Assembly (NCBI RefSeq): GCF_026130545.1
Contig: NZ_JAMOIM010000003.1
Location: 292,352-356,351, forward strand
Reading direction: 5' to 3'
From: Lichenifustis flavocetrariae
Lineage (GTDB): Bacteria; Pseudomonadota; Alphaproteobacteria; Rhizobiales; Beijerinckiaceae
Length of the DNA: 64,000 nt
In this document: piece by piece, positions 35,938 to 45,486 of the stretch
How positions within the stretch are numbered: the first letter of the stretch is position 1
Layout of the letters: each line of letters begins with the position of its first letter
Notes under the pieces: model-generated
The model's input: only the letters and a program-made list of their open reading frames with translations
The model's database searches: none
What the model was told of the DNA's origin: nothing
Translations under genes and position numbers: made by a program

Positions 35938-36460
35938 TCATATGATCGTGCCGGGCGGCGGCTTGTCATCGGCTAGGGGATGGCCGAGCGTGGAAAGCTC
36001 CCAATCGAGGATGCCGACGACGTGGGGCTCCGTCGGGTGGAAGATTAGGTTGCCGATGCGGAAATCGCCATGGGCGATGGCGACGTGGCCGTCGTCGGGC
36101 GGCAGGTGGGCGGGCAGCCAGGCCACGAGGTCGTCGAGGGCGGCGATGTCGCCCGTCGGGGAGTCCGCTCATTGGCGCGACCACCGGGCGATCTGCCGCT
36201 CGAAGTAGTTGCCGGGCCGGCCGCAATCGCCGAGCCCGATGGCAACCGGATCGACCGCGTGGAGGCCGGCGAGCGCCTCGGCCATGCTCAGGTACAAGGC
36301 GCGGCGGTGGGCCGGGGGGATGCCGGGCAGCGCGGCATCGTCAAAAACCCGGCCCGCAAGCCGGTCCATAACGTAGAAGGGCGTGCCCACGATGCCGGCG
36401 ACGTCGATGAGCTCGCCCATGCCGCGCGTGCGGCCGGGACAGGGTGGCGGCCTCAGCCAT
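35938..36460 (-). pseudogene. Aminoglycoside-phosphotransferase-family (APH) remnant
   Basis: One minus-strand frame carries GTPFYVMDRLAGRVFDDAAL and YFERQIARWSRQ, then a TGA (36169-36171), then LVAWLPAHLPPDDGHVAIAH with HGDFRIGNLIFHPTEP and GILDWELSTLGHPLADD: the catalytic HGDxxxxN and DWE motifs. The nonsense codon sits mid-gene; both ends are missing (the protein stops right after GHPLAD). Such kinases accompany acyl-CoA dehydrogenases (ACAD10/11-like). Confidence 0.8.
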
Positions 36461-36557
36461 GGGTAGTCTCCAGTTCGGCGATCAGGGTGTCCCACTCGTC
36501 GTTGGCGACGCGGACGAAATGGGCGCGCTCTCGGGCCATCAGGGTCGGCACAAGCCC

Positions 36558-36950
36558 TCCTGCAGTTCGCCATCGGACAGCTCGTTGAAGACGCGGGCGT
36601 CGGAGCCGTCGAGCCGCAGCCCGATCGCCATGCCGACGGCCTGGCCGAGCCGGTGGCCGAGCGAGCCGCCGACGATCTCGACCCCGGGAATGTCGTCGAA
36701 GGTCGATATCGGCAGCCGGGAGCCGGGAGCCGTTCAGGCCATAGGTCGGCAGCTCCTCATGGGTGAGGTAGCCGGCCTCGGCCAGCGCCGCATACATGGC
36801 GATCGAGTAGTGTCCGGTGGACAACAGGAAGCGATCGCGGCCGTGCCAATCCGGCGTAGGCGTATCGTAGCGCAATTCGTGGAAATACAGGGCCGCGAGG
36901 CAGTCGGCGATGCCGAGCCCCTGGGCGATGTAGCCCTCGCCCTTGCCGTA
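36558..36950 (-). pseudogene. Transketolase N-terminal subunit remnant
   Basis: Reads EGYIAQGLGIADCLAALYFH, RDRFLLSTGHYSIAMYAALA and HEELPTYGLNGSRLP, then after a frameshift STFDDIPGVEIVGGSLGHRL and VFNELSDGELQEG. These are the thiamine-diphosphate-subunit signatures of split transketolases. The frameshift coincides with a 7-bp tandem duplication (CCGGGAG twice near 36715-36730). The rest of the subunit and the partner C-terminal subunit are absent. It does not belong to the cbb operon's missing cbbT, being a split type. Confidence 0.8.
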
Positions 36951-37049
36951 TGATGTCGGGCTGGCTGGCCGGGTGGTTGGTGGCAGGCATGTGGCCAGAA
37001 TTCTCCAGGTGTGGTGTCAGACGAGGGTGAGGCCGGGCCGCGCCCAGGG

Positions 37050-38375
37050 TCAGGACACGAGCCGTCCGGTGCTCGACAGGGTGAGGAACGCTGTGCGCCG
37101 GCCGGGGCCGCCGAAGCAGATGTTGGTGGTGTAGGAATCGTCGATGGCGATCCGCTCGACGAGTGCACCGGCCGGGGACACGGCCACGATCCCGCCCAGC
37201 CGCAGGGTGGCGATCGCGATGGCGAAGCCCTCCTCGACCGCGAGGCAGTCGAACCGCCAGAAGCCCGGCAGGGCGGCCACGAGGTCGCTGCCCGTGGGCG
37301 AGGGCCAGGCGACCGCCCCCAGGGCGCCCGGCGCGACCACCGGGTAGGCCCACAGGCGGCCCGACGAGGTTTCAGCCACGTAAAGACGCGCGCCATCCGG
37401 GGAAAGCCCGATCCCGTTGGGACCGATCGGAAAGGCGACTTGGCGGATCAGGCTGCCGTCCGCCCTGGCGTAGAACACCGCGCCGAAGTCGACGCGGCGC
37501 CCATCCCGATGGCCGTGATCGGTGAAGTAGAACCCCCCGTGCCGGTCGAACACGATGTCGTTCGGAGCGCAGAGCGGTTCCCCGCCGCCGCGATCGTAGA
37601 GCACCTCGACCTTGCCGGTCCCGATGTCCACGCGCTCGATCCGACCGCCCCGGTTGTCCGGGGCCTTGCCGATCGGCCGCCAGCCGTCGTCCCGCTGCCA
37701 TGAGAAGCCACCGTTGTTGCAGATGTAGAGCGCGCCGTCCGGCCCGAGGGCCGCGCCGTTGGGGCCGCCGCCCGGCTCGGCCAGGACATGCGTGCGGCCG
37801 TCGGAGCCGGCACGGGTCACCGTTCCCCGGCTGATCTCCACCAGGGCGAGGTCGCCGTCCGGCAACACGACGGGTCCCTCGGGAAAGGCGAGACCTTCGG
37901 CCAACAGGTTGAAGCGGCTCATGCCGAACAACGAAAGCTGTTGGAACAGGATGTAGACTCCGATCACCGGCACGATGGGCGGCGTCATGCGCAACGACAG
38001 GATGGTGAAGCTGAGCTGCCCATGCGGCGGAAACCGGCGGGCGAGCGCGTAGGCTGCGGGGAAGCCGAGCACGAGGCACAGGACCGTCGACAAGGTCGAG
38101 ACGATGATGCTGTCCTGGATGCCCTTGCCGCCGCCGATGGCCCAGCCTTCGGAGAAGTTCACGAGCGTGCCGTTCTTCGGCAACACCTCGGGAGGCCGCA
38201 GGAACAGCTCCGGATAGGGCTTGAACGCCGTCATCAGCAGCCAGACCAGGGGGGCCAGCAGCAACACGACAAGGAGGATGAGCACGGCGTGGCGGATGAC
38301 CTGCGGCAGCAGGTCGGCGAAACGGATCTCGGGCGGCGGACCGTTCTGTTCGAGCGCGACGTTGCGGGCGGTCAT
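37050..38375 (-). CDS. Chimeric ORF: truncated sugar ABC permease fused to SMP-30/gluconolactonase
   Basis: From ATG 38375 (4-bp ATGA overlap with the upstream permease gene) the first ~150 codons encode a MalG/CUT1-type permease: VLLLAPLVWLLMTAFKPYPE and the start of the binding-protein-dependent transport domain, ending at VYILFQQLSLFG before the EAA loop. From codon 152 (ATG 37922) it continues without a stop as a complete SMP-30 beta-propeller: LAFPEGPVVLPDGDLALVEI, NGAALGPDGALYICNNGG, CAPNDIVFDRHGGFYFTDHG and PNGIGLSPDGARLYVAET. A deletion fused the two in frame. The lactonase half may still be made from ATG 37922; the permease half cannot work. SMP-30 proteins hydrolyse sugar lactones. 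Confidence 0.7.
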   Translation of the reverse strand: MTARNVALEQNGPPPEIRFADLLPQVIRHAVLILLVVLLLAPLVWLLMTAFKPYPELFLRPPEVLPKNGTLVNFSEGWAIGGGKGIQDSIIVSTLSTVLCLVLGFPAAYALARRFPPHGQLSFTILSLRMTPPIVPVIGVYILFQQLSLFGMSRFNLLAEGLAFPEGPVVLPDGDLALVEISRGTVTRAGSDGRTHVLAEPGGGPNGAALGPDGALYICNNGGFSWQRDDGWRPIGKAPDNRGGRIERVDIGTGKVEVLYDRGGGEPLCAPNDIVFDRHGGFYFTDHGHRDGRRVDFGAVFYARADGSLIRQVAFPIGPNGIGLSPDGARLYVAETSSGRLWAYPVVAPGALGAVAWPSPTGSDLVAALPGFWRFDCLAVEEGFAIAIATLRLGGIVAVSPAGALVERIAIDDSYTTNICFGGPGRRTAFLTLSSTGRLVS

Positions 38376-39354
38376 GCGCGCGCTCCAGTGCTGCCCGTGG
38401 CGGCACTCGCCTTGGGGATCGACGCCTTGGCCGGACGATCGCGCCACGACGAAAGCTTGAGGATCGCGGTGGTGCCCAGGCTGAGAAACAACAATTGCAC
38501 GAGGCTGAGCGCGCCGGCCCGCCCGAATTCAAAGCGACCGAAACCCAGATCGTAGGTGTAGTAGGCGAGGTTCTGGGTCATCGAGCCCGGGCCGCCGCGC
38601 GTCAGTGTATAGATGATGTCGAAGACCTTGAAGCTGTCGATGAAGCGCAGCACGAAGGCGACAGTGATATAGGGGGCGAGCATCGGCAGGACGACGTACG
38701 CGAAGGTCTGCCAGGAGCTCGAGCCGTCGACGCGCGCCGCCTCGTAGACTCGATGTGGGATCGATCGAAGGCTGGCGAGCAGCACCACCATCACGAGCGG
38801 CGTCCATTGCCAGGTGTCGACCACGACCAGGGTCGGAAGCGCCCAGGTGGGCGATTGCGCCCAGGCCGGAGGCGAGAAGCCCAGTCCCGCCAGAAGGGCG
38901 TTCACCGGCCCGTAGACAGGATTGAGGAACAGGTTCCACGAGAAGCCGACGACGACGGACGCCAGCATCATCGGGATCAACAGGATGGAAGCGTAGAACT
39001 CGCGGCCGCGGACCAAGCCGTTCAGCAGCATCGCGAGCGCCAGCCCGCATATGAGCTGTAGGGGAACACGCTGATCAGGGCGAAAGCGGCCGTCACCTCG
39101 AGGCTGTGCCAGAAGCGCGCGTTCTTCAGCACCGCGACGAAGTTGCCCCACCCCACGAAGGTCATCGGGATCGGAATGGCCAGCTGATAGGACGTTAACG
39201 ACGCATAAAGAAGGTAGACGAACGGCCAGATCGAAAGCGGCAACAGGAACAGGAGGGCGGGCGCGAGCAGGATGAACGCGGAACGCCGCTCGGCACGCGA
39301 CGCGCGGTCGCCGATCGCATCTGGAGGGGAGGTGGCAAGGGCTACCGCAGTCAT
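38372..39354 (-). pseudogene. CUT1 sugar ABC transporter permease (MalF-like), frameshifted
   Basis: The N-terminal part (ATG 39354; SAFILLAPALLFLLPLSIWP, then FWHSLEVTAAFALISV) and C-terminal part (LQLICGLALAMLLNGLVRGR, EAARVDGSSSWQTFAYVVLP with the EAA motif, IYTLTRGGPGSMTQNLAYYT) lie in different frames that meet near 39060. Otherwise the gene is full length, so one small indel killed it. It sits between the solute-binding and MalG-type permease genes in the usual order. Confidence 0.82.
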
Positions 39355-39490
39355 GCGTCTACCTGGTCAGCGAAGGAAAGCGGACGAAGAGGCCGACGGA
39401 GCTTCCCCCCGAAGCGGTCTGGCTTCGCGGGTGGCGTGATTCAGCCTGGAAGCGGAGCGCATGCGCCGATGGCGGATGCGCTCTCTCGGC

Positions 39491-40307
39491 TCAGGCCCAG
39501 TAGCCGGCCTTGACCATGCGGGCGCGGTATTCGGCGTAGCGCTTGATCTGCGATCGCGATCGTAGGTCTCGGTCGCGTCCTCGAACTCCGCAGTCATCGC
39601 GTCGAGCGCTTCCTTCGGGGTCTGCTGGCCGGTGATCGCCTGCTGCACGTGCTGGACCATCGAGGCGAGGTAGCGGTTTGTGGCCGGGATCGAGACGTCG
39701 AGATAGACCTTCTTGCTGGTGAGTTGCCCCTTGCAGACGCTGGCGAAGTTGCCGGCGAAGCCGGACTGGGCCTGCAGCGGGAACGTCGCCTTCGGGTCGT
39801 TGAACATGCTCATGCGCCAGGGGTCCATGAGCGACTGGGCGAAGGTCTCGGCCACCCACGCATTGGCCTGCTTGGCCTGCTGTAACCAGGCGATCGCCTT
39901 GAAGGCGCCCGCCTAGTTGGTCGAGTTCTTGGCGATGCCGATCGCCCGATCGTAGGGCAGCATGGTCACGCCACCCCAGTTGGGCGCGCATTTGATCTTG
40001 CCGGCGACCTTGGAGGTGGCGGGATCGGAGGCGCCTTTCGGCATGTCGGTCCACCCGTTGGCTTGCGCGACCCGCCCCTCGACGAACTCCTGCCGTCCCA
40101 CGTCCCACGTCCCACGTCCCACGTCCCACGTCCCACGTCCCAAGGCATGGCCTTGGCGAGGTCGGCGGGCATGAACTTGGTGATGTCGATGTAGCGCTGC
40201 AGCGCCTCGACGCCGGTGTCGTATGACAACACCGGCTTCATGTCCGCGTCGAACAACTCGCCGTAGTTGCCGCCCTTCTCGGCGCCGATCTGCACGAAAT
40301 GGTTCAT
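39491..40307 (-). pseudogene. Sugar ABC transporter substrate-binding protein remnant
   Basis: Pieces in three frames: MNHFVQIGAEKGGNYGELFD and VEALQRYIDITKFMPADLAK; after a 7-bp repeat tract, ANGWTDMPKGASDPATSKVA and WGGVTMLPYDRAIGIAKNST; a TAG at 39913; then AIAWLQQAKQANAWVAETFA and VYLDVSIPATNRYLASMVQH; finally IKRYAEYRARMVKAGYWA. This is a family-1 extracellular binding protein without its signal peptide, since the 5' end was replaced by methylmalonyl-CoA mutase sequence. Confidence 0.82.
40094..40142. repeat. Seven tandem copies of a 7-bp unit (CGTCCCA)
   Basis: Exactly seven perfect copies of CGTCCCA, 49 bp. On the coding (minus) strand of the binding-protein remnant it encodes the heptapeptide WDVGRGT in every frame. 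Because 7 is not a multiple of 3, each gained or lost copy shifts the frame, and here the frame before the tract differs from that after it. Confidence 0.95.
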
Positions 40308-40310
40308 GAA

Positions 40311-41197
40311 GAAGGCCGCGCAGTAGGTTCGTCCACGGGTCCTGGCGCGTCATCGCCCGCCAGGCGGTGTCGGCCCGCAGGCGGAGCGGTCGCGGCTCGA
40401 GCCCGCAAGCCGCCTCGACGCACGCCCACAGGCGGCGCAGGGTGCGCAGCTTGGCGATGGTCAGGAACAGCTCGGTGTCGGCGACGGCCACGAAGGAGAC
40501 GGCGTCGCCCATCTCCGCGGCCGTCGCGCCCGCGGCCTCGAGCTCGCGCAATCCCGCGGCGCCGCTCGCCAGCAGCAAAGCGAGCTCCTACGCCTCGGTG
40601 GCGCCGCCCTCGTGGACCCGCCGGCCGTCGGCCCGAAGGGCGGGGCCGGCAAAGCCGCTCCGCCGCAGAGCGAGGGCCATGCCGGCTTCTGCGGCCCCGA
40701 GCCCGAAATCGACGGTCAGAGCCGCCGGGTCGTGCCCGTGCCGCTGCAGCGCCGCCGCAAGGGCCTCGGCCATTGCGACCGCCGTGGTGGGCGGAGCATC
40801 CAATGCGAGCGCGACGAGGGTCGGGTCGATCCCGGCCAGCACCTCGTCGAGGGCCATGGCGTCGCTAGTTCGGACCCCGAATCCGTTGGGGCCCGCAGAC
40901 CCCTCCAGCACGATCGCCAGCCCGTTCGCCCCCCTCGATATCCGCGAGCGCGAGTGCGTTGGCGGCGGCCGAGTCGGGATGGTCGACCCGCTGCACCACG
41001 CCGACGCGTCCCGCCCGGCGCCACGGCTGCGGCACCATCGCGCCGACCTTCGGATACAGCGGCTCGATCAAGATGCCGTCGCTCGTGACGGCGGTCATCA
41101 CCGTGTCGAACGCGACGCCCTTCAGCACGCGGTCCACGGCGTTGCGCCAAACAGCCTCGCCGAAAGCATCGGGAAAGGTGCCGGTCCTGCCTGCCAT
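40311..41197 (-). pseudogene. Methylmalonyl-CoA mutase small (beta) subunit remnant
   Basis: From ATG 41197: FPDAFGEAVWRNAVDRVLKG, then EPLYPKVGAMVPQPWRRAGR and VQRVDHPDSAAANALALADI. A frameshift at a run of six C (near 40932) moves to LEGSAGPNGFGVRTSDAMAL and LTVDFGLGAAEAGMALALRR. A TAG follows GGATEA, then LLLASGAAGLRELEAAGATA and TAWRAMTRQDPWTNLLR. The gene breaks off there, joined to the ABC binding-protein fragment at a short CTACTGCGCGGC overlap. The large subunit is not in the window. Confidence 0.85.
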
Positions 41198-41259
41198 CAC
41201 CGGCGGCGCCCGTCGGTCATGCGAAATCCAGGATAGCGGCATCGGCGCGGCGGCACCAT

Positions 41260-41490
41260 GCCATCGGGTTTGGTTGCGACATCAGCCACGCCGCCGACCT
41301 CGTTTATTCCGACGGGATCGATCTTCGCGACGGCTCCAACATCGCACGCATCGGCGTGAGCTGCCGCATCTGCGAACGGCTCGAATGTCACCAACGGGCG
41401 TTTCCGCCCTATGACGCGTCGATCACGGTCGATCCCCATCGACGCGCGATCCTGCCGTACCGGATCGACGGCATATCCCAGCGTTCATGA
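41260..41490 (+). pseudogene. Short-chain fatty-acyl-CoA regulator (DUF2083/ScfR-type), C-terminal remnant
   Basis: The frame reads GCDISHAADLVYSDGIDLRD and IGVSCRICERLECHQRAFPP, ending ILPYRIDGISQRS-stop. This is the C-terminal cysteine-bearing domain of XRE regulators with ImmA/IrrE-like and DUF2083 parts, which control propionate and methylmalonyl-CoA genes. The HTH and middle domain are missing. Its head-to-head position with the dead mutase subunit fits an inactivated propionyl-CoA pathway locus. Confidence 0.75.
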
Positions 41491-42216
41491 GTGATGCCAG
41501 CGCTAGCGAAACGTAGATTGACGGATTGAACTCAGCGGCCCGACGCTCGCCGACCAAGTCGAATTCGCCGCGGCTCAGCTATAGCCGTGGCAGAGGCGGA
41601 CAAAGTTGGAAATGCGTCAGCGTAGCCGGTCTCAGACGCCCGCTTCGTCACGCCACCAGATCCTAAGCGGACCGTCGTCTCACGGCCAACTTCCGGCGAA
41701 GAGCAGCCAGCGTGCGGTGCGCCCACCCCGGACGACCCGAGGGTTAAAAGCGGTCTCCAAAGTAGCAGTTACCGTTCTGCTTAAATACGAACTCCCGCCC
41801 CCTCTCGGTCATTCGAACACCTTTCCCACTCGACCGAGCGTATCAAAGGTGACCACAAACGCGAAAGATCATCATACCGTCGGACATATCGGATGCCGGG
41901 CCACCCTCGAGCCCGGGAAAGATAGGTCTAGCGCAGCCGCAACGCCCGCCGGTCACCCGTCGGTCTTCTGCGGGGCCGCTGCCGAGCTCCGGGTATCAAG
42001 CGCAGCAGCCTTTCCCGATGATCACCCCCACGATCTGCTGGTCCGGTCCGAAGATCAGCCCGAACCAAGGGAATCGGCGCGACCATTGGCGGTTTGGGTA
42101 AAACGATGCGAGGATGGCGCTTGGATCGGATTGAGGCGCCCGAGTGTCTGTGCGTGGATGGTGGCACTCCCGCGCCAAGACATCATGCATCGCGACCGGA
42201 GCCGCTGGTCCGAAGA
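41491..42216. other. Gene-free stretch
   Basis: Open frames on both strands lack family resemblance and ribosome sites. A minus-strand 74-codon frame (41996-42220) ending IFGPDQQIVGVIIGKGCCA is the only one with a natural-looking end, but it is not supportable. Probably decayed sequence. Confidence 0.3.
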
Positions 42217-42711
42217 TCATCGGCCGGACAGGGCCTGGGCGGCCTTGAACTGCGCTTCCGCGATCGGGATCATTTTGATCGCCAAAGCCTTGAGTGTCCC
42301 GTTGCTTCCCAGCAGCATGTAGTCGGCATAGAGGGTCAAGGCGTTGGAGTGGACCTCGACCTGATCGGCGACATAGGCTTTGTCGAAGTCAGGACCGGAT
42401 TTGCCCTGCAGGCTCGTCAAGCGTGCGAGGTGGTCGGGATCGAGTGCAGTCGGGACCGCCGCGCCGGAGCCGTCGGCGGCAGCCTGAAGCGCCGTCTCCG
42501 CGATCCCGTGGTCCTTGACCAGATGCTGTGCGAAAGCCTTGATCCCGGCATCCGTGGAGCGATCGAGCGCGAGCCGCGACTCCGCGATGGTGACGAGATT
42601 GCCAATCGAGGCTCTCGTCACGAAATCGACCTCGTCCTTTGTATCCCCTGCCTGGGCAGCGCTGACCGCAAGGGCAAAGCCGATGAGGCCGATGACAACG
42701 ATCCGAGCCAC
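42217..42711 (-). CDS. DUF4142-domain secreted protein
   Basis: 164 aa from GTG 42711, chosen because GGGGAG precedes it and it yields a clean signal peptide (MARIVVIGLIGFALAVSAAQA). The mature part, FVTRASIGNLVTIAESRLAL, IKAFAQHLVKDHGIAETALQ and YMLLGSNGTLKALAIKMIPI, is the helical DUF4142 ferritin-like bundle. These envelope proteins are common in Hyphomicrobiales and of unknown function, sometimes stress-linked. It is monocistronic. Confidence 0.87.
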   Translation of the reverse strand: MARIVVIGLIGFALAVSAAQAGDTKDEVDFVTRASIGNLVTIAESRLALDRSTDAGIKAFAQHLVKDHGIAETALQAAADGSGAAVPTALDPDHLARLTSLQGKSGPDFDKAYVADQVEVHSNALTLYADYMLLGSNGTLKALAIKMIPIAEAQFKAAQALSGR

Positions 42712-43131
42712 GCTTCGTCTCCCCTCATCATTGAGGCGGCGCACGTCACGGCGCCCTTGCCCTCGTTCATATCAAGTGATGCAGAACCACTCCCTGACGA
42801 TCATTCCATAGTCCGAAGTAATGGGCAGGGCGACGCATTGCCCCGACCAATCGGTGCGCCGGGCTCAAAGCGGCGCTTCGCAAGGTGGATGCCGGGACCC
42901 AAGGACGCCGCAGGCATGCTATTCGGCCGCTGCAGCCCAGCGAACGTTGAAACCGCCGACCAACTCAGGCTGTTTCATGCGCGTGACCGCGAATGATCCA
43001 ATCGCCAAGAATGCCCGAGACGTTTCGTTCTGCGCAATCGCGAATCCCTCCTTGGGCTTTGAAACAGTTTGATAAACAATCGACCACAAGACGCAGGCCG
43101 CGTTGGCTGCGTTTCACAGAGGCGCCTTCGA
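42712..43131. other. Intergenic stretch, nothing recognised
   Basis: About 420 bp between the divergent DUF4142 gene and the Cys-rich protein gene. No coding signature, repeat or RNA gene seen; probably holds both promoters. Confidence 0.3.
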
Positions 43132-43362
43132 ATGAGGACAGCGTTAAACCTGGCTTCCGCGGTAGTATATTACCTCAGCATCACCCCGACTCCTCTTTCC
43201 GCGCGAACCATGCAGCAGAAGTTCGAGCAGGCTTGCGGCGCAGAGATCGAAAAGCTCTGTGCCGCCGTGAAAACCGATGCGGACCAATTAAAAGGTTGCA
43301 TGATGGCTAAGCGCACACAAGTGAGTCCCGCGTGCATGAAGCTCTTCGATGCGTCGGAATGA
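43132..43362 (+). CDS. Small secreted cysteine-rich protein
   Basis: 76 aa from ATG 43132. Residues 1-27 look like a signal peptide (ALNLASAVVYYLSITPTPLS). The rest, FEQACGAEIEKLCAAVKTDA, LKGCMMAKRTQVSPACMKLF, has the C-x6-C ... C-x11-C spacing of cysteine-rich GLG1-type repeats, which occur as small periplasmic proteins in alphaproteobacteria. Two disulfides are expected. Function unknown. Confidence 0.72.
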   Translation: MRTALNLASAVVYYLSITPTPLSARTMQQKFEQACGAEIEKLCAAVKTDADQLKGCMMAKRTQVSPACMKLFDASE

Positions 43363-43786
43363 GGGGTGATCGGGCGCTCTTCAGGGCGTGAGACCTGACT
43401 CCTGAAGGCTGAGTCCCTCGATGTGCTCGAAGATAATGCAGGCGTCGAAGCGATGAGCTGGTGGATGGACAACCACCTTCGGTTCGCGTCCGCGAAATAA
43501 ACCCATAGATGATGCGCTGTGTCTGGCGTCGATTCCCTATCAGCCCCGCGCTACCTCACGCTTTTTCGACCGGTGCCGTGGGCGCCGCCGTTGCATCGTT
43601 TGATGGCCGGTCGATCGGCCGCCGCCGACAATTCAGGGGCTGTCGACATCGACGGGTGTTGAATACCGTTGCCTTTATCTCGATTCCGACCACGCCCAAC
43701 CGCCCCAAACCGCACTGGCCTCCACCACAAGAGCTGCTATGGTTGCGCTGTCAGAGCGCAGAAGACGCCTGGAATCGGAGGAGACG
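43363..43786. other. Intergenic stretch upstream of the PQQ dehydrogenase gene
   Basis: No gene recognised. It ends with the strong ribosome site GGAGGAG (43777-43783). The promoter of the dehydrogenase/cytochrome pair should be here; no clear operator symmetry was found. Confidence 0.35.
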
Positions 43787-45079
43787 ATGAGGGACACATT
43801 CAAAATGGCTGTCGCGGCTGGAGCTTTGCTCGCTGCCACGCAGCTCGCTCACGCGCAGAATGCAGATCCTGCGACCGCGCCTGGCGCTGCGGGACCGGGT
43901 GCGATGGACAAGCTCGAAGACTTCAAGTCGACGGGCGCCAAGTCCATCCCGACGATCCCGCAGGACCCGGCAAAGGCGGCCGATATCGAGAAGACCCTGG
44001 CCCATATCAAACTGCCGCCGGGCTTCAAGATCAGCCTCTACGCCCAGGTCCCCGATGCCCGTATGATCGCGGTCGGGCCCCAGGGCGTGGTCACCTTCGT
44101 CAGTACCCGCAAGGACAAGATCTACGCGCTGACCGACCGCACGCGGTCCGGCCATGCCACCGAGGTCAAGGAGTTCGCACCGACCGTTGAGTTCAAGAAC
44201 CCGAACGGGATCTGCCTGTCGAAGGACGGGTTCCTCTATACCGTCGAGCAGAACCGCGTTTTGCAGTTCGCAGCGGCTGAATTCTTCTACGAAAGCCCGG
44301 ACGTCGCGGTGAACCCGATCGTCAAGCAGGGCGACCTGATCCCGGCCTCGGAAGAGAGCTTCAATCACTCGGCCCGCGTTTGCGTGGTCGGTCCCGACAA
44401 CAAGCTCTACATCGCGGTCGGACAGCCCTACAATGTCTACGCGCCAAGCAAGCAGGACATGTATTACAAGGCAGGCATGGGCGCCATTATCCGCATGAAC
44501 CAGGATGGATCCGAGCGTGAGATCTATGCGCACGGCCTTCGCAATTCGGTCGGGCTCGATTTCGCCAAGGACAAGACGCTCTGGTTCACGGACAACCAGG
44601 TGGACGGCATGGGCGACGACATCCCGCCCGGCGAGCTCAATCACGTGACCAAGATGGGCCAGAACTTCGGCTTCCCCTGGTACGGTGGGGGTCATACCCG
44701 GACGGTCGAGTACAAAGATCAGACGCCACCCGCCGACCTCGTGTTTCCAGTCGTCGAGGAGGCTGCCCACGCGGCGGACCTTGGCATGATGGTCTATACG
44801 GGCAAGATGTTCCCGAAAGAATATCAAGGCGCGATCTTCTCGGCGCAGCACGGGTCCTGGAACCGGACCGTGCCGGTTGGTGCCCGCGTGATGGTGACCA
44901 AGATCAAGGACGACGGCACGGCGCCGGAAGGATCCAAACCGTTCGCCGAGGGTTGGCTGAACGGCGATGGCGAATATGACGGGCGTCCCGTCGCCGTCGC
45001 GCAGCTGCGTGATGGCTCGTTGCTGGTGTCCGACGATTTCGCTGGCGCGGTCTACCGCATTACTTACAGCGCCAACTAG
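43787..45079 (+). CDS. PQQ-dependent sorbosone-dehydrogenase-family enzyme
   Basis: 430 aa from ATG 43787 with GGAGGAG at ideal spacing. Residues 1-21 are a signal peptide (AAGALLAATQLAHA). The six-bladed propeller signatures of soluble PQQ aldose/sorbosone dehydrogenases are present: LPPGFKISLYAQVPDARMIA, NHSARVCVVGPDNKLYIAVG, EIYAHGLRNSVGLDF and HGSWNRTVPVGARVM. It should oxidise an aldose or aldehyde in the periplasm. The next gene encodes a cytochrome c, a natural electron acceptor, and the PQQ biosynthesis genes converge from the other side. Confidence 0.87.
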   Translation: MRDTFKMAVAAGALLAATQLAHAQNADPATAPGAAGPGAMDKLEDFKSTGAKSIPTIPQDPAKAADIEKTLAHIKLPPGFKISLYAQVPDARMIAVGPQGVVTFVSTRKDKIYALTDRTRSGHATEVKEFAPTVEFKNPNGICLSKDGFLYTVEQNRVLQFAAAEFFYESPDVAVNPIVKQGDLIPASEESFNHSARVCVVGPDNKLYIAVGQPYNVYAPSKQDMYYKAGMGAIIRMNQDGSEREIYAHGLRNSVGLDFAKDKTLWFTDNQVDGMGDDIPPGELNHVTKMGQNFGFPWYGGGHTRTVEYKDQTPPADLVFPVVEEAAHAADLGMMVYTGKMFPKEYQGAIFSAQHGSWNRTVPVGARVMVTKIKDDGTAPEGSKPFAEGWLNGDGEYDGRPVAVAQLRDGSLLVSDDFAGAVYRITYSAN

Positions 45080-45143
45080 CGAAACCGACGATAACACCGC
45101 CTTGGGCTTTTCGAAGCCCAGGGCGCCCACGCATGGTGCCTCG

Positions 45144-45476
45144 ATGATCCGCCTCGTTTGTATCGCTTCAATCTTGACGCTCTCCGCCCATGCGGCCTGG
45201 GCCGACGGCAACGCAAAATCCGGCGCTCAGAAAATCAAGACGCTGCAATGCCAGAGCTGCCACGGCAAGGATGGCTTGTCCAAACTGCCGGGTGCTCCCA
45301 ACCTTGCGGGACAGGCGCAAGATTATTTGATCGCAGCTCTGGGCGCCTATCGTAGCGAAGATCGCAAGAACGAGATCATGAACACGGTCGCCAAGCCACT
45401 GACGGACGCGGATATCGCTGACTTGACCGCCTACTACGCCTCGCTTCAGATCACGGTGAAGCCGCCGGCGCCTTGA
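45144..45476 (+). CDS. Class I cytochrome c (c553-like)
   Basis: 110 aa from ATG 45144. Signal peptide of 20 residues (ILTLSAHAAWA), then the heme site CQSCH (36-40), LPGAPNLAGQAQDYLIAAL and a C-terminal Met ligand region (NEIMNTVAKPLTDADIADLT). A periplasmic single-heme cytochrome. It lies 64 bp after the PQQ dehydrogenase gene on the same strand and most likely takes its electrons. Ends 10 bp from the convergent pqqE. Confidence 0.9.
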   Translation: MIRLVCIASILTLSAHAAWADGNAKSGAQKIKTLQCQSCHGKDGLSKLPGAPNLAGQAQDYLIAALGAYRSEDRKNEIMNTVAKPLTDADIADLTAYYASLQITVKPPAP

Positions 45477-45486
45477 GGCGCCCGGT

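Noticed and set aside
41996-42220. 74-codon minus-strand frame
   Set aside because: No ribosome site, no family, and composition not clearly coding.
43751-45211. 486-codon minus-strand frame opposite the sorbosone dehydrogenase
   Set aside because: Shadow of a well-supported gene with signal peptide and ribosome site.
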